From contig CP064972.1 in the NCBI GenBank assembly GCA_016699405.1, positions 2,325,501-2,389,500 on the forward strand: DNA of 64,000 nt, written 5' to 3'. Below are positions 44,501 to 52,193 of the stretch, in pieces. The notes beneath the pieces are model-generated. The model did no database searches and was not told where the DNA came from. It was given only the letters and a program-made list of their open reading frames with translations. This stretch comes from Holophagales bacterium (GTDB taxonomy: Bacteria; Acidobacteriota; Thermoanaerobaculia; Multivoradales; JAGPDF01). Numbering within the stretch: the first letter of the stretch is position 1; each line of letters starts with the position of its first letter. Both the position numbers and the translations under genes were made by a program.

Positions 44501-44993
44501 CCGGGGTCGCTCCACTGAGCGCCCGGACGCCGGCCGGCGAGTGTCCCGCCGGAAGCATGCGAACGCGCGGCGACTGGACGGTCGAGCCGATCCGCACCTC
44601 CATCTCGAGCTCGGGATGACGCGAGAAGAGCTCGCGCAGCGAGGCGACGGAGCTGCCGGCGACCTTCAGGACCTTGCCGGTCCCCAGCTTGAGGTCGAAC
44701 CGGCCGTCGGCCACGTTGACGTTGCGATACCGTTCGGCGAAAAGCTCGTGCCCTCCGGCGAAGTACCGGATCTCGATCGTGTTGCGACCGGCGAGCGGCT
44801 GGCCGAGACGGTCCGCGGCACGGCCGTGCCACACCACCGTCGTCGGGAAGCCGGCGAGCGGGTCGGTGGCGGCGACCTTCGTCGCCGGAGCAGCCATCGG
44901 GGCGGCCGAGGCTGAGGTGCCCCAGCCGAGGGCGAGGAGCGCGGCGATCACGACGATCGTCGAGACTCGGGGTATCCAAGCGGTTCGGTTCAC
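41553..44993 (-). CDS. Large secreted protein, paralogue B
   Basis: 1146 residues from GTG 44993 with an AGGAGG site just upstream (an overlapping ATG is out of frame). Signal peptide ends near ASAAP. About 30-260 is an extra N-terminal region absent from paralogue A. The shared core spans about 290-720 (GFYPPDTHGAVGPNHYIQVVN, YTILDGTDPYFVPSPGVDTL, RWMGSIAADRDGNLALGYS). Then come an Ig/fibronectin-like part and a jelly-roll-like C-terminal domain (about 930-1120, DGWHIDDVKVQAC). The end NDGFESGAFAPWNGGAYN resembles that of paralogue A. Extracellular; function unknown. Confidence 0.89.
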   Translation of the reverse strand: MNRTAWIPRVSTIVVIAALLALGWGTSASAAPMAAPATKVAATDPLAGFPTTVVWHGRAADRLGQPLAGRNTIEIRYFAGGHELFAERYRNVNVADGRFDLKLGTGKVLKVAGSSVASLRELFSRHPELEMEVRIGSTVQSPRVRMLPAGHSPAGVRALSGATPVDDGKPHSKFFNARGGATGIEAALLRPSGAAGPADPATPEVVTHPFEIDVEGPWLSQPLRDLPGLPAQVGPAPEPKETNRPRHETLYDSEGYQFGTRNEEIVDPLAATSLNPNGAETPAPLNDFPGMDQTQGFYPPDTHGAVGPNHYIQVVNVKFRVFNKNGTPADVEKNTNVLWTAMGGGCASDNDGDAIFLYDKAAGRWLLTQFSVTTTPERVCLAISQTADPLGAYYLYSLTTQRFPDYFKFGVWPDPTYNAYYMTTNSGFANQYDVYALDRANMLTGAAARPAKYFQNFPNLFMPADLDGSALPPSGTGGLMYTILDGTDPYFVPSPGVDTLRLYEFKVDWNTPANSTFTQVASFTPSSAPVPLAAFNWTVCGFFTSNCLSQPGTTVKIDSASWWPMQRLVYRNYGTHESLYGTWTVDVTGTPDLAAPRWFELRRTGGTSGTWTIYQQGTYSPNGDHRWMGSIAADRDGNLALGYSVLNAATTLYPSIRYTVRSAGDPLGTMQAEQTLHVGSGSQTGSAGRWGDYAAMNIDPTDDCTFWFTTEFIETTGNASWKTRIGNFKIPGCGGLAVTPTSQSLCSTAGTASFGVELSGVFAGTTNMSTSTCPAGATCSYTVNPVVFPATSTSLQVGNLASVAAGTYNFDAVATDNANPTITRNVPLSLSVSTASPAAPALTAPANGALNVAVRPTFQWGAVAQAATYRLQVSTSAGFGTLLVDQSGITGTSYTPTSDLPSNSVLYWRVTPSNPCGTGLNSATYTFSTTALPGDCGIGTTPQQVFFENFDGVVTGWTHSGTGDTWASSTTRNHSAPNAYLAVDTTTVSDQRLVSPAIVLPATASGLTLQFWNYQSFEDNPPNCYDGAIIEVTTNGGTTWTQIPNGSLQTDPYNGTISASFSNPMANLSAWCGDPQDWLNSVVDLSAYAGNTVQFRFRIGTDTSAGRAPDGWHIDDVKVQACISGVIFNDGFESGAFAPWNGGAYN

Positions 44994-45043
44994 ATGACCT
45001 CCTGGGAAAGGCCCTGGGCCGAGGCGTCGGCCGGGACTTGATT

Positions 45044-45065
45044 GGAATATCCCCTAGGCTATTCC
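45044..45065. promoter_or_regulatory. Inverted repeat between divergent genes
   Basis: GGAATA (45044-45049) and TATTCC (45060-45065) flank a CCTAGG core in an AT-richer patch between the starts of paralogue B and the gap operon. It could be an operator. There is no direct support beyond symmetry and position. Confidence 0.3.
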
Positions 45066-45170
45066 CGATGGCCGGCCGGGGGCAACCCTGACGACCGCGG
45101 AACCGCGTTTGCCGTCGGCGCTAGAATTCGGACTTGCCGCCACGCCGGCGGCGCAGCCAGGAGACCTTGA

Positions 45171-46196
45171 ATGCAACCCGTACGCGTGGGACTGATGGGC
45201 TTCGGCCGGATCGGCCGCAGCCTGCTCCGCATCCTCTACAACCGGGAGGATTTCCAGGTGGTGGCGATCAGCGACACCGCCGACCCGGAGGGGCTCGAGT
45301 ACCTGCTGAAGTTCGACACCATCCTCGGTCGCTTCCCCGACGAGGTGAGCATCCGCGAGGGGCATCTCTATACGATCGGCAAGCAGATCAAGATGCTCGC
45401 CGGCGCCGCCCCCGGGGAGGTGCCGTGGGGCGACCTCGGCGTCGACGTGGTGATCGAAGCCACCTCGCGCTATCGCACGCGGGCCGACCTCGCCAAGCAC
45501 CTCGAGGCCGGGGCGCGTCGCGTCGTCCTCTGCTCGCCGCCGGCCGACGCTCCGGACCTCACCGTGGTCATGGGGGTCAACGACGACCAATTGAAGCCCG
45601 AGCACCGCATCGTCTCCAACGGCTCGGTCACTGCGCACTGCGCCGCGCCGGTCCTCAAGATCCTGCACGAGGCGTTCGGCGTCGAGCGGGCCTTCCTGAC
45701 CAGCGTTCACGCCTACACCAACCAGCAGCGGCTGGCCGACGTGCCGTCCGAGGACAAGCGGCGCGGGCGTGCGGCGGCGGAGAACATCATCCCGCAGGAG
45801 ACGAACGCCGACGAGGTGCTGATGGAGCTGCTGCCCGAGCTCCAGGGACGCATCTCGGCGCTCGCCATGAACGTGCCGGTGCGCAACGGCTCGGTCGTCG
45901 ATCTGGTCTGCTGGCACGAGCGTCCGGTCTCGATCACCGCGATCAACGAGGTGATGCGCACCGCCGCGGCGGCCGCGCGCTGGCGGCGCTACGTCTCCTA
46001 CGTCGACGACCCGGTCGTCTCCTCCGACATCGTTCGCACCGTCTACTCGAGCACCTTCGACTCGCTCTCCACCATGGTGATCGGCGACAAGCTCTCCAAG
46101 ACGCTCTCCTGGTACGACAACGGCTGGGGCTATTCGCACCGCGTCGTCGACTTGATCCAGCGCTTCGCCGAGCTCGACCGGGAGGTTTCGCGATGA
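45171..46196 (+). CDS. GAPDH-like paralogue lacking the catalytic cysteine
   Basis: 341 residues with the full GAPDH fold: NAD-binding GLMGFGRIGRSLLRILYN, then S-N-G-S-V153-T-A-H-C-A-A-P where active enzymes have S-N-A-S-C-T-T-N-C-L-A-P. The nucleophilic Cys is Val153; the catalytic His (H180 in SVHAYTN) is kept. C157 is the second, non-catalytic cysteine. The phosphorylating reaction should not work by the usual mechanism. It overlaps the intact gap gene by ATGA, so a regulatory or structural partner in a mixed tetramer is likely (inference). Confidence 0.92.
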   Translation: MQPVRVGLMGFGRIGRSLLRILYNREDFQVVAISDTADPEGLEYLLKFDTILGRFPDEVSIREGHLYTIGKQIKMLAGAAPGEVPWGDLGVDVVIEATSRYRTRADLAKHLEAGARRVVLCSPPADAPDLTVVMGVNDDQLKPEHRIVSNGSVTAHCAAPVLKILHEAFGVERAFLTSVHAYTNQQRLADVPSEDKRRGRAAAENIIPQETNADEVLMELLPELQGRISALAMNVPVRNGSVVDLVCWHERPVSITAINEVMRTAAAAARWRRYVSYVDDPVVSSDIVRTVYSSTFDSLSTMVIGDKLSKTLSWYDNGWGYSHRVVDLIQRFAELDREVSR

Positions 46197-47194
46197 GCAT
46201 CCGCGTCGGCATCAACGGCTTCGGCCGTATCGGCCGCTCCGTCTACCGCATCCTCTCCGACCGCCCCGACGTCGAGGTGGTCTGCATCAACGACCTGTTC
46301 GACAACGGACAGCTCGCCTACCTGCTCAAGTACGACACGGTGATGCGGATCTTCCCCAAGACGGTGAGCTTCGACGACGAGTTCATGGTCGTCGACGGCA
46401 AGAAGATCCACATGACCGCCGAGAAGGACCCGGCGCAGATCCCCTGGGGCAAGCTCGGCGTCGACTACGTGATCGAGGCGACCGGCGTCTTCCGCTCGCG
46501 CGACAAGATCGCCAAGCACCTCGACGGCGGGGCGAAGAAGGTCATCCTCACCGTGCCGCCGAAGGACGAGATCGACGCGATGATCGTCATCGGGGTCAAC
46601 GACGAGGCGCTCAAGCCCGAGCACAAGCTGGTCTCCAACGCCTCGTGCACCACGAACTGCCTGGCGCCGATCGCCAAGATCCTCGACACCGAGTTCGGCA
46701 TCGTCGAAGGGTTCGTCTCGACGGTTCACGCCTACACCAACGACCAGCGGCTCGCCGACGTGCCGCACAAGGACCTGCGGCGCAGCCGCGCGGCGGCGGA
46801 GAACATCATCCCGACGACGACCGGTGCGGCGCGCGCCGTGGGCAAGGTGCTGCCGCATCTCAAGGGCAAGCTCGACGGCCTCGCCATGCGCGTGCCGGTG
46901 CCGGACGGCTCGATCGTCGATCTGGCGGTGAAGCTGCGCAAGAGCCCGTCGACGGCGGAGATCAACGCGGCGATCCAGGCCTACGCTGCAGGGCCGATGG
47001 CGCGGGTCGTCGAGTACAGCGAAGTGCCCCTGGTGTCGAGCGACATCATCGGCAACCCCCACTCGTCGATCTTCGACGCCCTCTCGACCGCCTCGCGCGG
47101 CGACGGCTTCGCCAAGGTCGTCGCCTGGTACGACAACGAGTGGGGCTACTCGAACCGGGTCGTCGACCTGCTGGAGCGCATGGCCGCGATCTGA
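46193..47194 (+). CDS. gap: Glyceraldehyde-3-phosphate dehydrogenase
   Basis: Glycolytic enzyme: GAP + NAD + phosphate to 1,3-bisphosphoglycerate. 333 residues, start ATG 46193. The Rossmann start is INGFGRIGRSVYRIL. The catalytic motif S-N-A-S-C152-T-T-N-C-L-A-P is intact, and the catalytic His is in TVHAYTNDQRL. Aspartate in INDLFD favours NAD. The end WYDNEWGYSNRVVDLLERM is typical. It is coupled to the Cys-less paralogue just upstream; a terminator follows. Confidence 0.96.
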   Translation: MSIRVGINGFGRIGRSVYRILSDRPDVEVVCINDLFDNGQLAYLLKYDTVMRIFPKTVSFDDEFMVVDGKKIHMTAEKDPAQIPWGKLGVDYVIEATGVFRSRDKIAKHLDGGAKKVILTVPPKDEIDAMIVIGVNDEALKPEHKLVSNASCTTNCLAPIAKILDTEFGIVEGFVSTVHAYTNDQRLADVPHKDLRRSRAAAENIIPTTTGAARAVGKVLPHLKGKLDGLAMRVPVPDGSIVDLAVKLRKSPSTAEINAAIQAYAAGPMARVVEYSEVPLVSSDIIGNPHSSIFDALSTASRGDGFAKVVAWYDNEWGYSNRVVDLLERMAAI

Positions 47195-47256
47195 CCGTCG
47201 CTCCTCGTGCGGGACACCTCCGATCCGTCGTCGGAGGGAGAATGTGCTGGATCGAT

Positions 47257-47289
47257 CAGCCGGGCGAGTGCCCGGCTGGTCTATTCTTG
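47257..47289 (+). terminator. Terminator of the gap operon
   Basis: agccgggc (47258-47265) and gcccggct (47270-47277) pair perfectly around a GAGT loop, extended by one C-G pair. A moderately T-rich tail (ggtctattcttg) follows. It sits 62 bases after the gap stop. Confidence 0.68.
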
Positions 47290-47317
47290 ACCGGACCAAG
47301 AGATCGGAGGTCTCGCT

Positions 47318-48892
47318 GTGGCCCGTTTTGGCGTCTTTGGCTGGGGAATCGTCGCACCGCGTTGCCCGAACATCGAGGAGTTCGAACGCCATCTGGCGTC
47401 GAACGACCATTGGCTCTCGCCGTTCGACGGCTTCGGCCCCTCGAACTTCCTCGTCGGGATGCCGGAGTTCGACTTCGCGGCGTACAAGGACTGGATCGAC
47501 GCGCGCTTCCCGCCCAGCCGCTTTCCGCAGCTCGCCGAGAAGATGGACCTGCCGACCCAGTACGCCGTCGGCTCGTTCATCCAGGCGCTCGGCCAGAATC
47601 CGGGGCTCGAGGCAGAGCTCGCGGCTCTCGGGACGTCGGCTCACGTCTACGTGGGCAGCGGCCTCGGCGCGCTCGACACGACGCGCAAGGTCTCGCTCCA
47701 TCTGCACCGCGCGCAGCGGCGCTGGGACCACTTCTGGGCGCAGCCGGAGCGCAATGGCGCCCTGGCGCGCTACCTCGCCGGCGACGTCACGGCAGCGGGA
47801 GACGAGCCGCTGCCGCTCCATCCCGACCGGGTGCCGGAGGAGGACCGCGACGACGCCGTCTCCGACTGGTGGCATTTCTGGGCGGCGAAGTCCGAACAGC
47901 TTGCCGACTACCTCGCCGAGCTGCGCGAGATCGAAGGGTTGACCGTCCAGGGCACGGTCGAGTCCGGCAAGCTCGGCCTCATCAAGGAGAAGCAGCGCCG
48001 GATGAAGCGGCTGGACGCCAAGTGGGGCGCACCTTCGCCGCCGTGGCGCGAGGTCTCCGCCAATCTGGTGTGGAACATTCAGAACACCCCGGCGTCGCAG
48101 ATCTCGATGATGGGCCGCATCACCGGTCTGTCGTTCGCCCCGGTGGCCGCCTGTGCCACCTTCGGGGTCTGCCTCAAGCTGGCGCTCGACGCGCTCGCGC
48201 GTGGCGAAGCGAAGGCGGTGGTGGTCGGTGCGACCGACCCGCCGCCGCTCGACCTGGTGGTGGGCGCCTTCTACGGAGCCCGCGTCGGCGCCGCCGACGG
48301 CTCGGTGTCGAAGCCGATGACGGGGCTGCGCGGCACCCATGTCGCCGGAGGCTCGGTCGTCTGGGTGGTCGGCGACTACGACTACTTCACGGCACGCGGC
48401 TTCCGCCCGCTCGGCATGGAGCCGCTCGCCGTCGGTGTCTCGTCCGACGCCGACCACATCATCACGCCGTCGAAGGACGGGCCGCTCACCGCGATCCGCA
48501 TGGCGCTCGCCGAGGCCGGGGTGACCCCGCACGACGTGGCGTCGTGGGACCTCCATGCGACGGCGACGCCGGGCGACTACCTCGAGGTGGAGAACCTCCG
48601 CGAGGTCCTCCCGGAGCACGTACTGATCACCGCACGCAAGGGGACGTTCGGCCATGGCATGGGCGCCGGCGGCGGCTGGGAGCTGACGGCGCAGTTTCTC
48701 GGCTACGAGAAGGGCCGCATCTTCCCGACGCCGCTCGCCGAGACCGAGCTGCACCCCGAGATCGGTCGGGTGCACGACCGCTTCGTCTTCAACGCCGGTT
48801 GCGCTGCGCCCGCCGGAGCGGCGGGCAAGCTCTCGATGGGGGTCGGCGGGATCAACGCCTGCGTGATCTCGCGTCCGTGGTCGCGAGACTAG
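47318..48892 (+). CDS. Beta-ketoacyl synthase with a large N-terminal insertion
   Basis: 524 residues from GTG 47318 behind cggagg. The thiolase-fold catalytic triad is visible: Cys279 in PVAACATFGVCLKLA, His413 in DLHATATPGD and His446 in KGTFGHGMGAGG. Ordinary FabF enzymes are about 410 residues; the extra length is mainly between about 115 and 255, a charged, Trp-rich segment (RRWDHFWAQPERNG, DWWHFWAAKSEQLADYL). It should condense acyl groups in fatty acid or polyketide synthesis. No ACP or ketoreductase lies beside it. Confidence 0.88.
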   Translation: MARFGVFGWGIVAPRCPNIEEFERHLASNDHWLSPFDGFGPSNFLVGMPEFDFAAYKDWIDARFPPSRFPQLAEKMDLPTQYAVGSFIQALGQNPGLEAELAALGTSAHVYVGSGLGALDTTRKVSLHLHRAQRRWDHFWAQPERNGALARYLAGDVTAAGDEPLPLHPDRVPEEDRDDAVSDWWHFWAAKSEQLADYLAELREIEGLTVQGTVESGKLGLIKEKQRRMKRLDAKWGAPSPPWREVSANLVWNIQNTPASQISMMGRITGLSFAPVAACATFGVCLKLALDALARGEAKAVVVGATDPPPLDLVVGAFYGARVGAADGSVSKPMTGLRGTHVAGGSVVWVVGDYDYFTARGFRPLGMEPLAVGVSSDADHIITPSKDGPLTAIRMALAEAGVTPHDVASWDLHATATPGDYLEVENLREVLPEHVLITARKGTFGHGMGAGGGWELTAQFLGYEKGRIFPTPLAETELHPEIGRVHDRFVFNAGCAAPAGAAGKLSMGVGGINACVISRPWSRD

Positions 48893-48899
48893 CGGGCTC

Positions 48900-49742
48900 T
48901 CAGCCGGCTTTGCGCCCCAGCACCGCGGCGGTGGTGGCGGGGACGGGCAGATGGACTCGCGAGCAGAAGGCCGGGAGGTCGCGGCCGAGCTTCTCGCCGA
49001 CCAGCTCGAGGGTGAAGTAGCTCAGGTAGGGAAAGCGCTCGGTGGTGGCGAAGCCGCCGAGCGTGAGCAGGCGTTCGAGCGAAGCGTGCGAGAAGAACGA
49101 GACGTGCTCCGGGACCTTGTAGAACGGCCAGCGCCGCCCGAGCAGCGGGCGCCACCCGGCGTCCATGTCCGGCGCGGCGAGCAGCAGTGCGCCGCCGGGC
49201 CGCAGCCGCGCGTGGAGCTCGCGCACCAGGCTCACGGGATCGTAGACGTGCTCGATGACGTGGACGAGGGCGGCCACGTCGAAGCGCGCCTCGACCGGCA
49301 ACTCGGCCACGCCGCCGAGCACCAGGGCGTCGGCGTGCGGTGCGGCGCGGGCGAGCGCCTCGGCGGAGAAGTCGGTGCCCACCCGGCGGCGGAAGTGGCC
49401 GCGGGCCTCGTCGAGGAAGAAGCCGTAAGCACAGCCCACTTCGAGCAGGTCGCCGCCGGCGAGCCCGCGGCGCGCGAGCTCGCCGACCAGTCGCGAGAAG
49501 GTGCGACGCAGCGTCGCTTCCTGGGCGAGGTAGCTCGAATAGCCCACGCCGTGACGGCCCTCGAAATAGGCGACGCTGCGGTAGTTCTCGATCATGTCCC
49601 GCTCGGCCAGGCGCGGCGTGAGGTACCAGAAGCCGCAGGTGCAGCGCAGCACGCGATGGGGGCCGAAGGCGAAGTTGTGGTCGCCGCTCTGCGGCGGTCG
49701 ACCGCAGAGCGCGCAGGGGACGGTCTCGAGCGGGCAGGTCAA
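48900..49742 (-). CDS. Class I SAM-dependent methyltransferase with N-terminal zinc knuckle
   Basis: 280 residues from TTG 49742; GTG 49814 would add 24 residues. No start has a good ribosome site. The N-terminus has C-A-L-C-G and C-T-C-G (zinc knuckle); the SAM fold follows with LLEVGCAYGFFLDEA (motif I), DVAALVHVIEHVYDP and LRPGGALLLAAPD. This type often acts on sugars, lipids or small molecules in envelope pathways. It converges on the ketosynthase gene with 7 bases between the stops. Confidence 0.83.
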   Translation of the reverse strand: MTCPLETVPCALCGRPPQSGDHNFAFGPHRVLRCTCGFWYLTPRLAERDMIENYRSVAYFEGRHGVGYSSYLAQEATLRRTFSRLVGELARRGLAGGDLLEVGCAYGFFLDEARGHFRRRVGTDFSAEALARAAPHADALVLGGVAELPVEARFDVAALVHVIEHVYDPVSLVRELHARLRPGGALLLAAPDMDAGWRPLLGRRWPFYKVPEHVSFFSHASLERLLTLGGFATTERFPYLSYFTLELVGEKLGRDLPAFCSRVHLPVPATTAAVLGRKAG

Positions 49743-49903
49743 GGAGGGGCTCGACGGGTCGGCCGCCGGTCTTCGTCCGCTCGATGCCGAACGAAAGCGG
49801 CTGCAGCGTTGCACCGCTGGGCGAGCGCGGGGGAGTCTAGCGAAGGGCGCTGGGGGCGGCAAACGCGGACCGCGCCCCGGGCCGAGGGCGGCGGGCCGCA
49901 GCG

Positions 49904-52156
49904 ATGAACCGGACGCTTCTACCCTTTCTCGCTGCGAGCCTGGCGGCGCTTCCCTGGCTCCGCCGGGAGGCGGCGCGGACCTGGTTGACCGCGAGTCTCG
50001 CCGGCCTCGTCCTGCTCCTGCCGACGGCGACTGTCCCCGGCGGCGTGCCGAGCTCGGCGGCGGTGCTCGCCAACGCATCGCCCTGGAGCCCAGGCGACGC
50101 GGCGCCGCTCGTCCGCAGCGAGCTCGGCGACCTCACCTACCAGATCGAGCCGTGGCTGTTTCACCAGCGCGGTGAGCTGCGTGCCGGACGGCTGCCGTTC
50201 TGGAATCCGTACCAGTTCTCCGGCGCGCCCTTCTGGAGCAACGGACAGAGCGCGCCGCTCTTCCCACTGAACTGGCTGTTCACCCTGATGCCGATCGCCT
50301 TCGGTCTGCCCTTCCTGCTCTGGGCGCGCGGGGTGATCGCTGCCTTGGGCGCCTACTCGCTTGCCCGTTCGCTCGGTGTCGGCGAGCGCGGCAGCCGTCT
50401 GGCGGCGGTCGCTTTCGCCCTCACGGGACGGTTGGTGGCCTTCGCCCTCTTCCCGATGGCCAACGCGCTCTGCCTCGCTCCCTGGCTGCTGCTGGCGACC
50501 GAGCGCCTGGCAGTTTCGACCGTGACGGCGAGGAGGCCCTGGCGGCTCCTCGCGCTGTTGGCGGCGCTGCAACTCGTCGCCGGGCATCCGGAGACGGCGG
50601 TCGACTGCGCAATCCTCTTCGCCGTCTACCTGGCGGCACGCGTCGGATTCCGTCACCTCGCCGTCTGGGGCGCCTATGCGAAGGCCTGGCTCGTCGGCGG
50701 GGCGCTGGCCGCTCCCGCGCTCCTGCCGCTCGCCACCACGCTGATCGCCACCGCGCGCTGGCAGCAGTGGGTCCCCGGCTCGAGGCTCTCGGCGGCGCAG
50801 CTCGGGGAGGTCCTGGCACGTCTGTTCCTGCCCTTCGCCTTCGGCGATCCAGCGACCGGGTCGTACCGCGGGACACTCGGCTTCGTCGGGTCGTCGCTCT
50901 TCGTCGGCGCGTTGGCGACGCTCTTCGCCCTGGTCGGGTCCGGGCTCTGGCGTCGTGACCGGCGGGTCGCAGGTCTCCTGGCGATGGCAGGCGCCGCCCT
51001 CGTCGGCGGCCTCGATCTGCCCGGCGCGCGCCAGCTCCTCGACGCCATGCCGGTCGTCGGCCGGGGTCTGCACCACTACCTGCTCCTCGGTCTGGCGCTT
51101 GCCGTGGCGACGCTCGCCGGAATCGGCTACGACCGTTGGCAGCAGGGGGAGGGAGCGCGTCGGGTGCGCTTCGCCGCGATCGCCCTCGGTGCGGCGCTCG
51201 GAGGGATCGCCGCCGTCTCGTGGCGGATGTGGCTGGCCGACGGTCGGCTCGCCTCGGCGCTCGGCTGGTCGGCGCTCTGGATCGCCGCGCTCGCGCTCCT
51301 GCGGACGATGCCGATCCGTTGGCGCTCGAACGCCGTCGTCGCCGCGGTCCTGACCGCCGCGGTCGGCCTCGAGCTGGGGATCGCCAACGTCTCGGCCTTG
51401 CCGGTCGCCCCGGTCGAGCGGCTCGATCGGGCGAGCGGAGCGACCCGTTTCCTCTCCGGCAGGCCGGAGCGCGTCGCGGCCACCGGCGCGACGCTGCGAC
51501 CGAACGCGGCGCTGGTGCTGCGCCTCTTCGACGTGCGGGGCGACGATCCGCTGAAGCTCGCGCGCTACGAGCGGGTCTACGGCGACGAGCTCGGGGGCCG
51601 TCACCCCAACTACTTCGTGCCGATCGCGCACTGGGACAGCGTCTGGCTCGATCGTCTCGGCGTCCGCTGGGTGATGACGCCTCCCGGAGAGCCGCCGAAG
51701 GACCCCTCCTGGCGCGTGGTCTTCGCGGGGAGCGATGCCGCGGTCTTCGAACGTCCGACGGCCTGGCCGCTGGTGCGTTGGGGTGAGAGCGACCGCGAGC
51801 CGGCGCGCGGCGTGCCGCAGGAGGCCGGGATCCAGGTGCAGCAACGGCTTCCCGGACGGTGGACGCTCTCCACCTCGACGCCGGTCGGCCGGAGACTGGT
51901 GATCGCCGAGACCTGGGATCCCGGCTGGCGGGCGACGATCGACGACCGCCCGGTTCCGGTCGGCCGCGTCGACGACCTGCTGATCGCCATCGACGTGCCC
52001 GCGGGGGAGCGTCGCGTCGACCTGCGCTATGTCCCGCAAGGTCTCTTGCCGGGCTTGGCGCTGGCGGGCGCGGCCCTCGTCGTGCTGCTCGGCGGAGCGC
52101 GGAGGCGTCGAACGCCGGCCGACCGCGCCGTCGAGGCTGGCGTGCCGACGGGCTGA
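49904..52156 (+). CDS. YfhO-type polytopic membrane protein (GT-C like)
   Basis: 750 residues with about 12 membrane helices. The loop after the first helices (YQIEPWLFHQRGELRAGRLPF, then W-N-P-Y-Q-F-S-G-A-P) is typical of the YfhO family, whose members are thought to transfer sugars from lipid carriers to cell-surface polymers. A soluble C-terminal part (about 490-705) precedes the last helix. Substrate unknown. It is divergent from the methyltransferase. Confidence 0.85.
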   Translation: MNRTLLPFLAASLAALPWLRREAARTWLTASLAGLVLLLPTATVPGGVPSSAAVLANASPWSPGDAAPLVRSELGDLTYQIEPWLFHQRGELRAGRLPFWNPYQFSGAPFWSNGQSAPLFPLNWLFTLMPIAFGLPFLLWARGVIAALGAYSLARSLGVGERGSRLAAVAFALTGRLVAFALFPMANALCLAPWLLLATERLAVSTVTARRPWRLLALLAALQLVAGHPETAVDCAILFAVYLAARVGFRHLAVWGAYAKAWLVGGALAAPALLPLATTLIATARWQQWVPGSRLSAAQLGEVLARLFLPFAFGDPATGSYRGTLGFVGSSLFVGALATLFALVGSGLWRRDRRVAGLLAMAGAALVGGLDLPGARQLLDAMPVVGRGLHHYLLLGLALAVATLAGIGYDRWQQGEGARRVRFAAIALGAALGGIAAVSWRMWLADGRLASALGWSALWIAALALLRTMPIRWRSNAVVAAVLTAAVGLELGIANVSALPVAPVERLDRASGATRFLSGRPERVAATGATLRPNAALVLRLFDVRGDDPLKLARYERVYGDELGGRHPNYFVPIAHWDSVWLDRLGVRWVMTPPGEPPKDPSWRVVFAGSDAAVFERPTAWPLVRWGESDREPARGVPQEAGIQVQQRLPGRWTLSTSTPVGRRLVIAETWDPGWRATIDDRPVPVGRVDDLLIAIDVPAGERRVDLRYVPQGLLPGLALAGAALVVLLGGARRRRTPADRAVEAGVPTG

Positions 52157-52193
52157 CCGGCGGCCGCTCGCCGCCGATCGCGCGACGGCCGCC

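Noticed and set aside
41415..44915. 1166-codon open frame on the plus strand opposite paralogue B
   Set aside because: Arg/Gly/Val-rich translation with no family motif. Long antisense frames are expected opposite GC-rich genes; the minus strand has a signal peptide, domains and a terminator.
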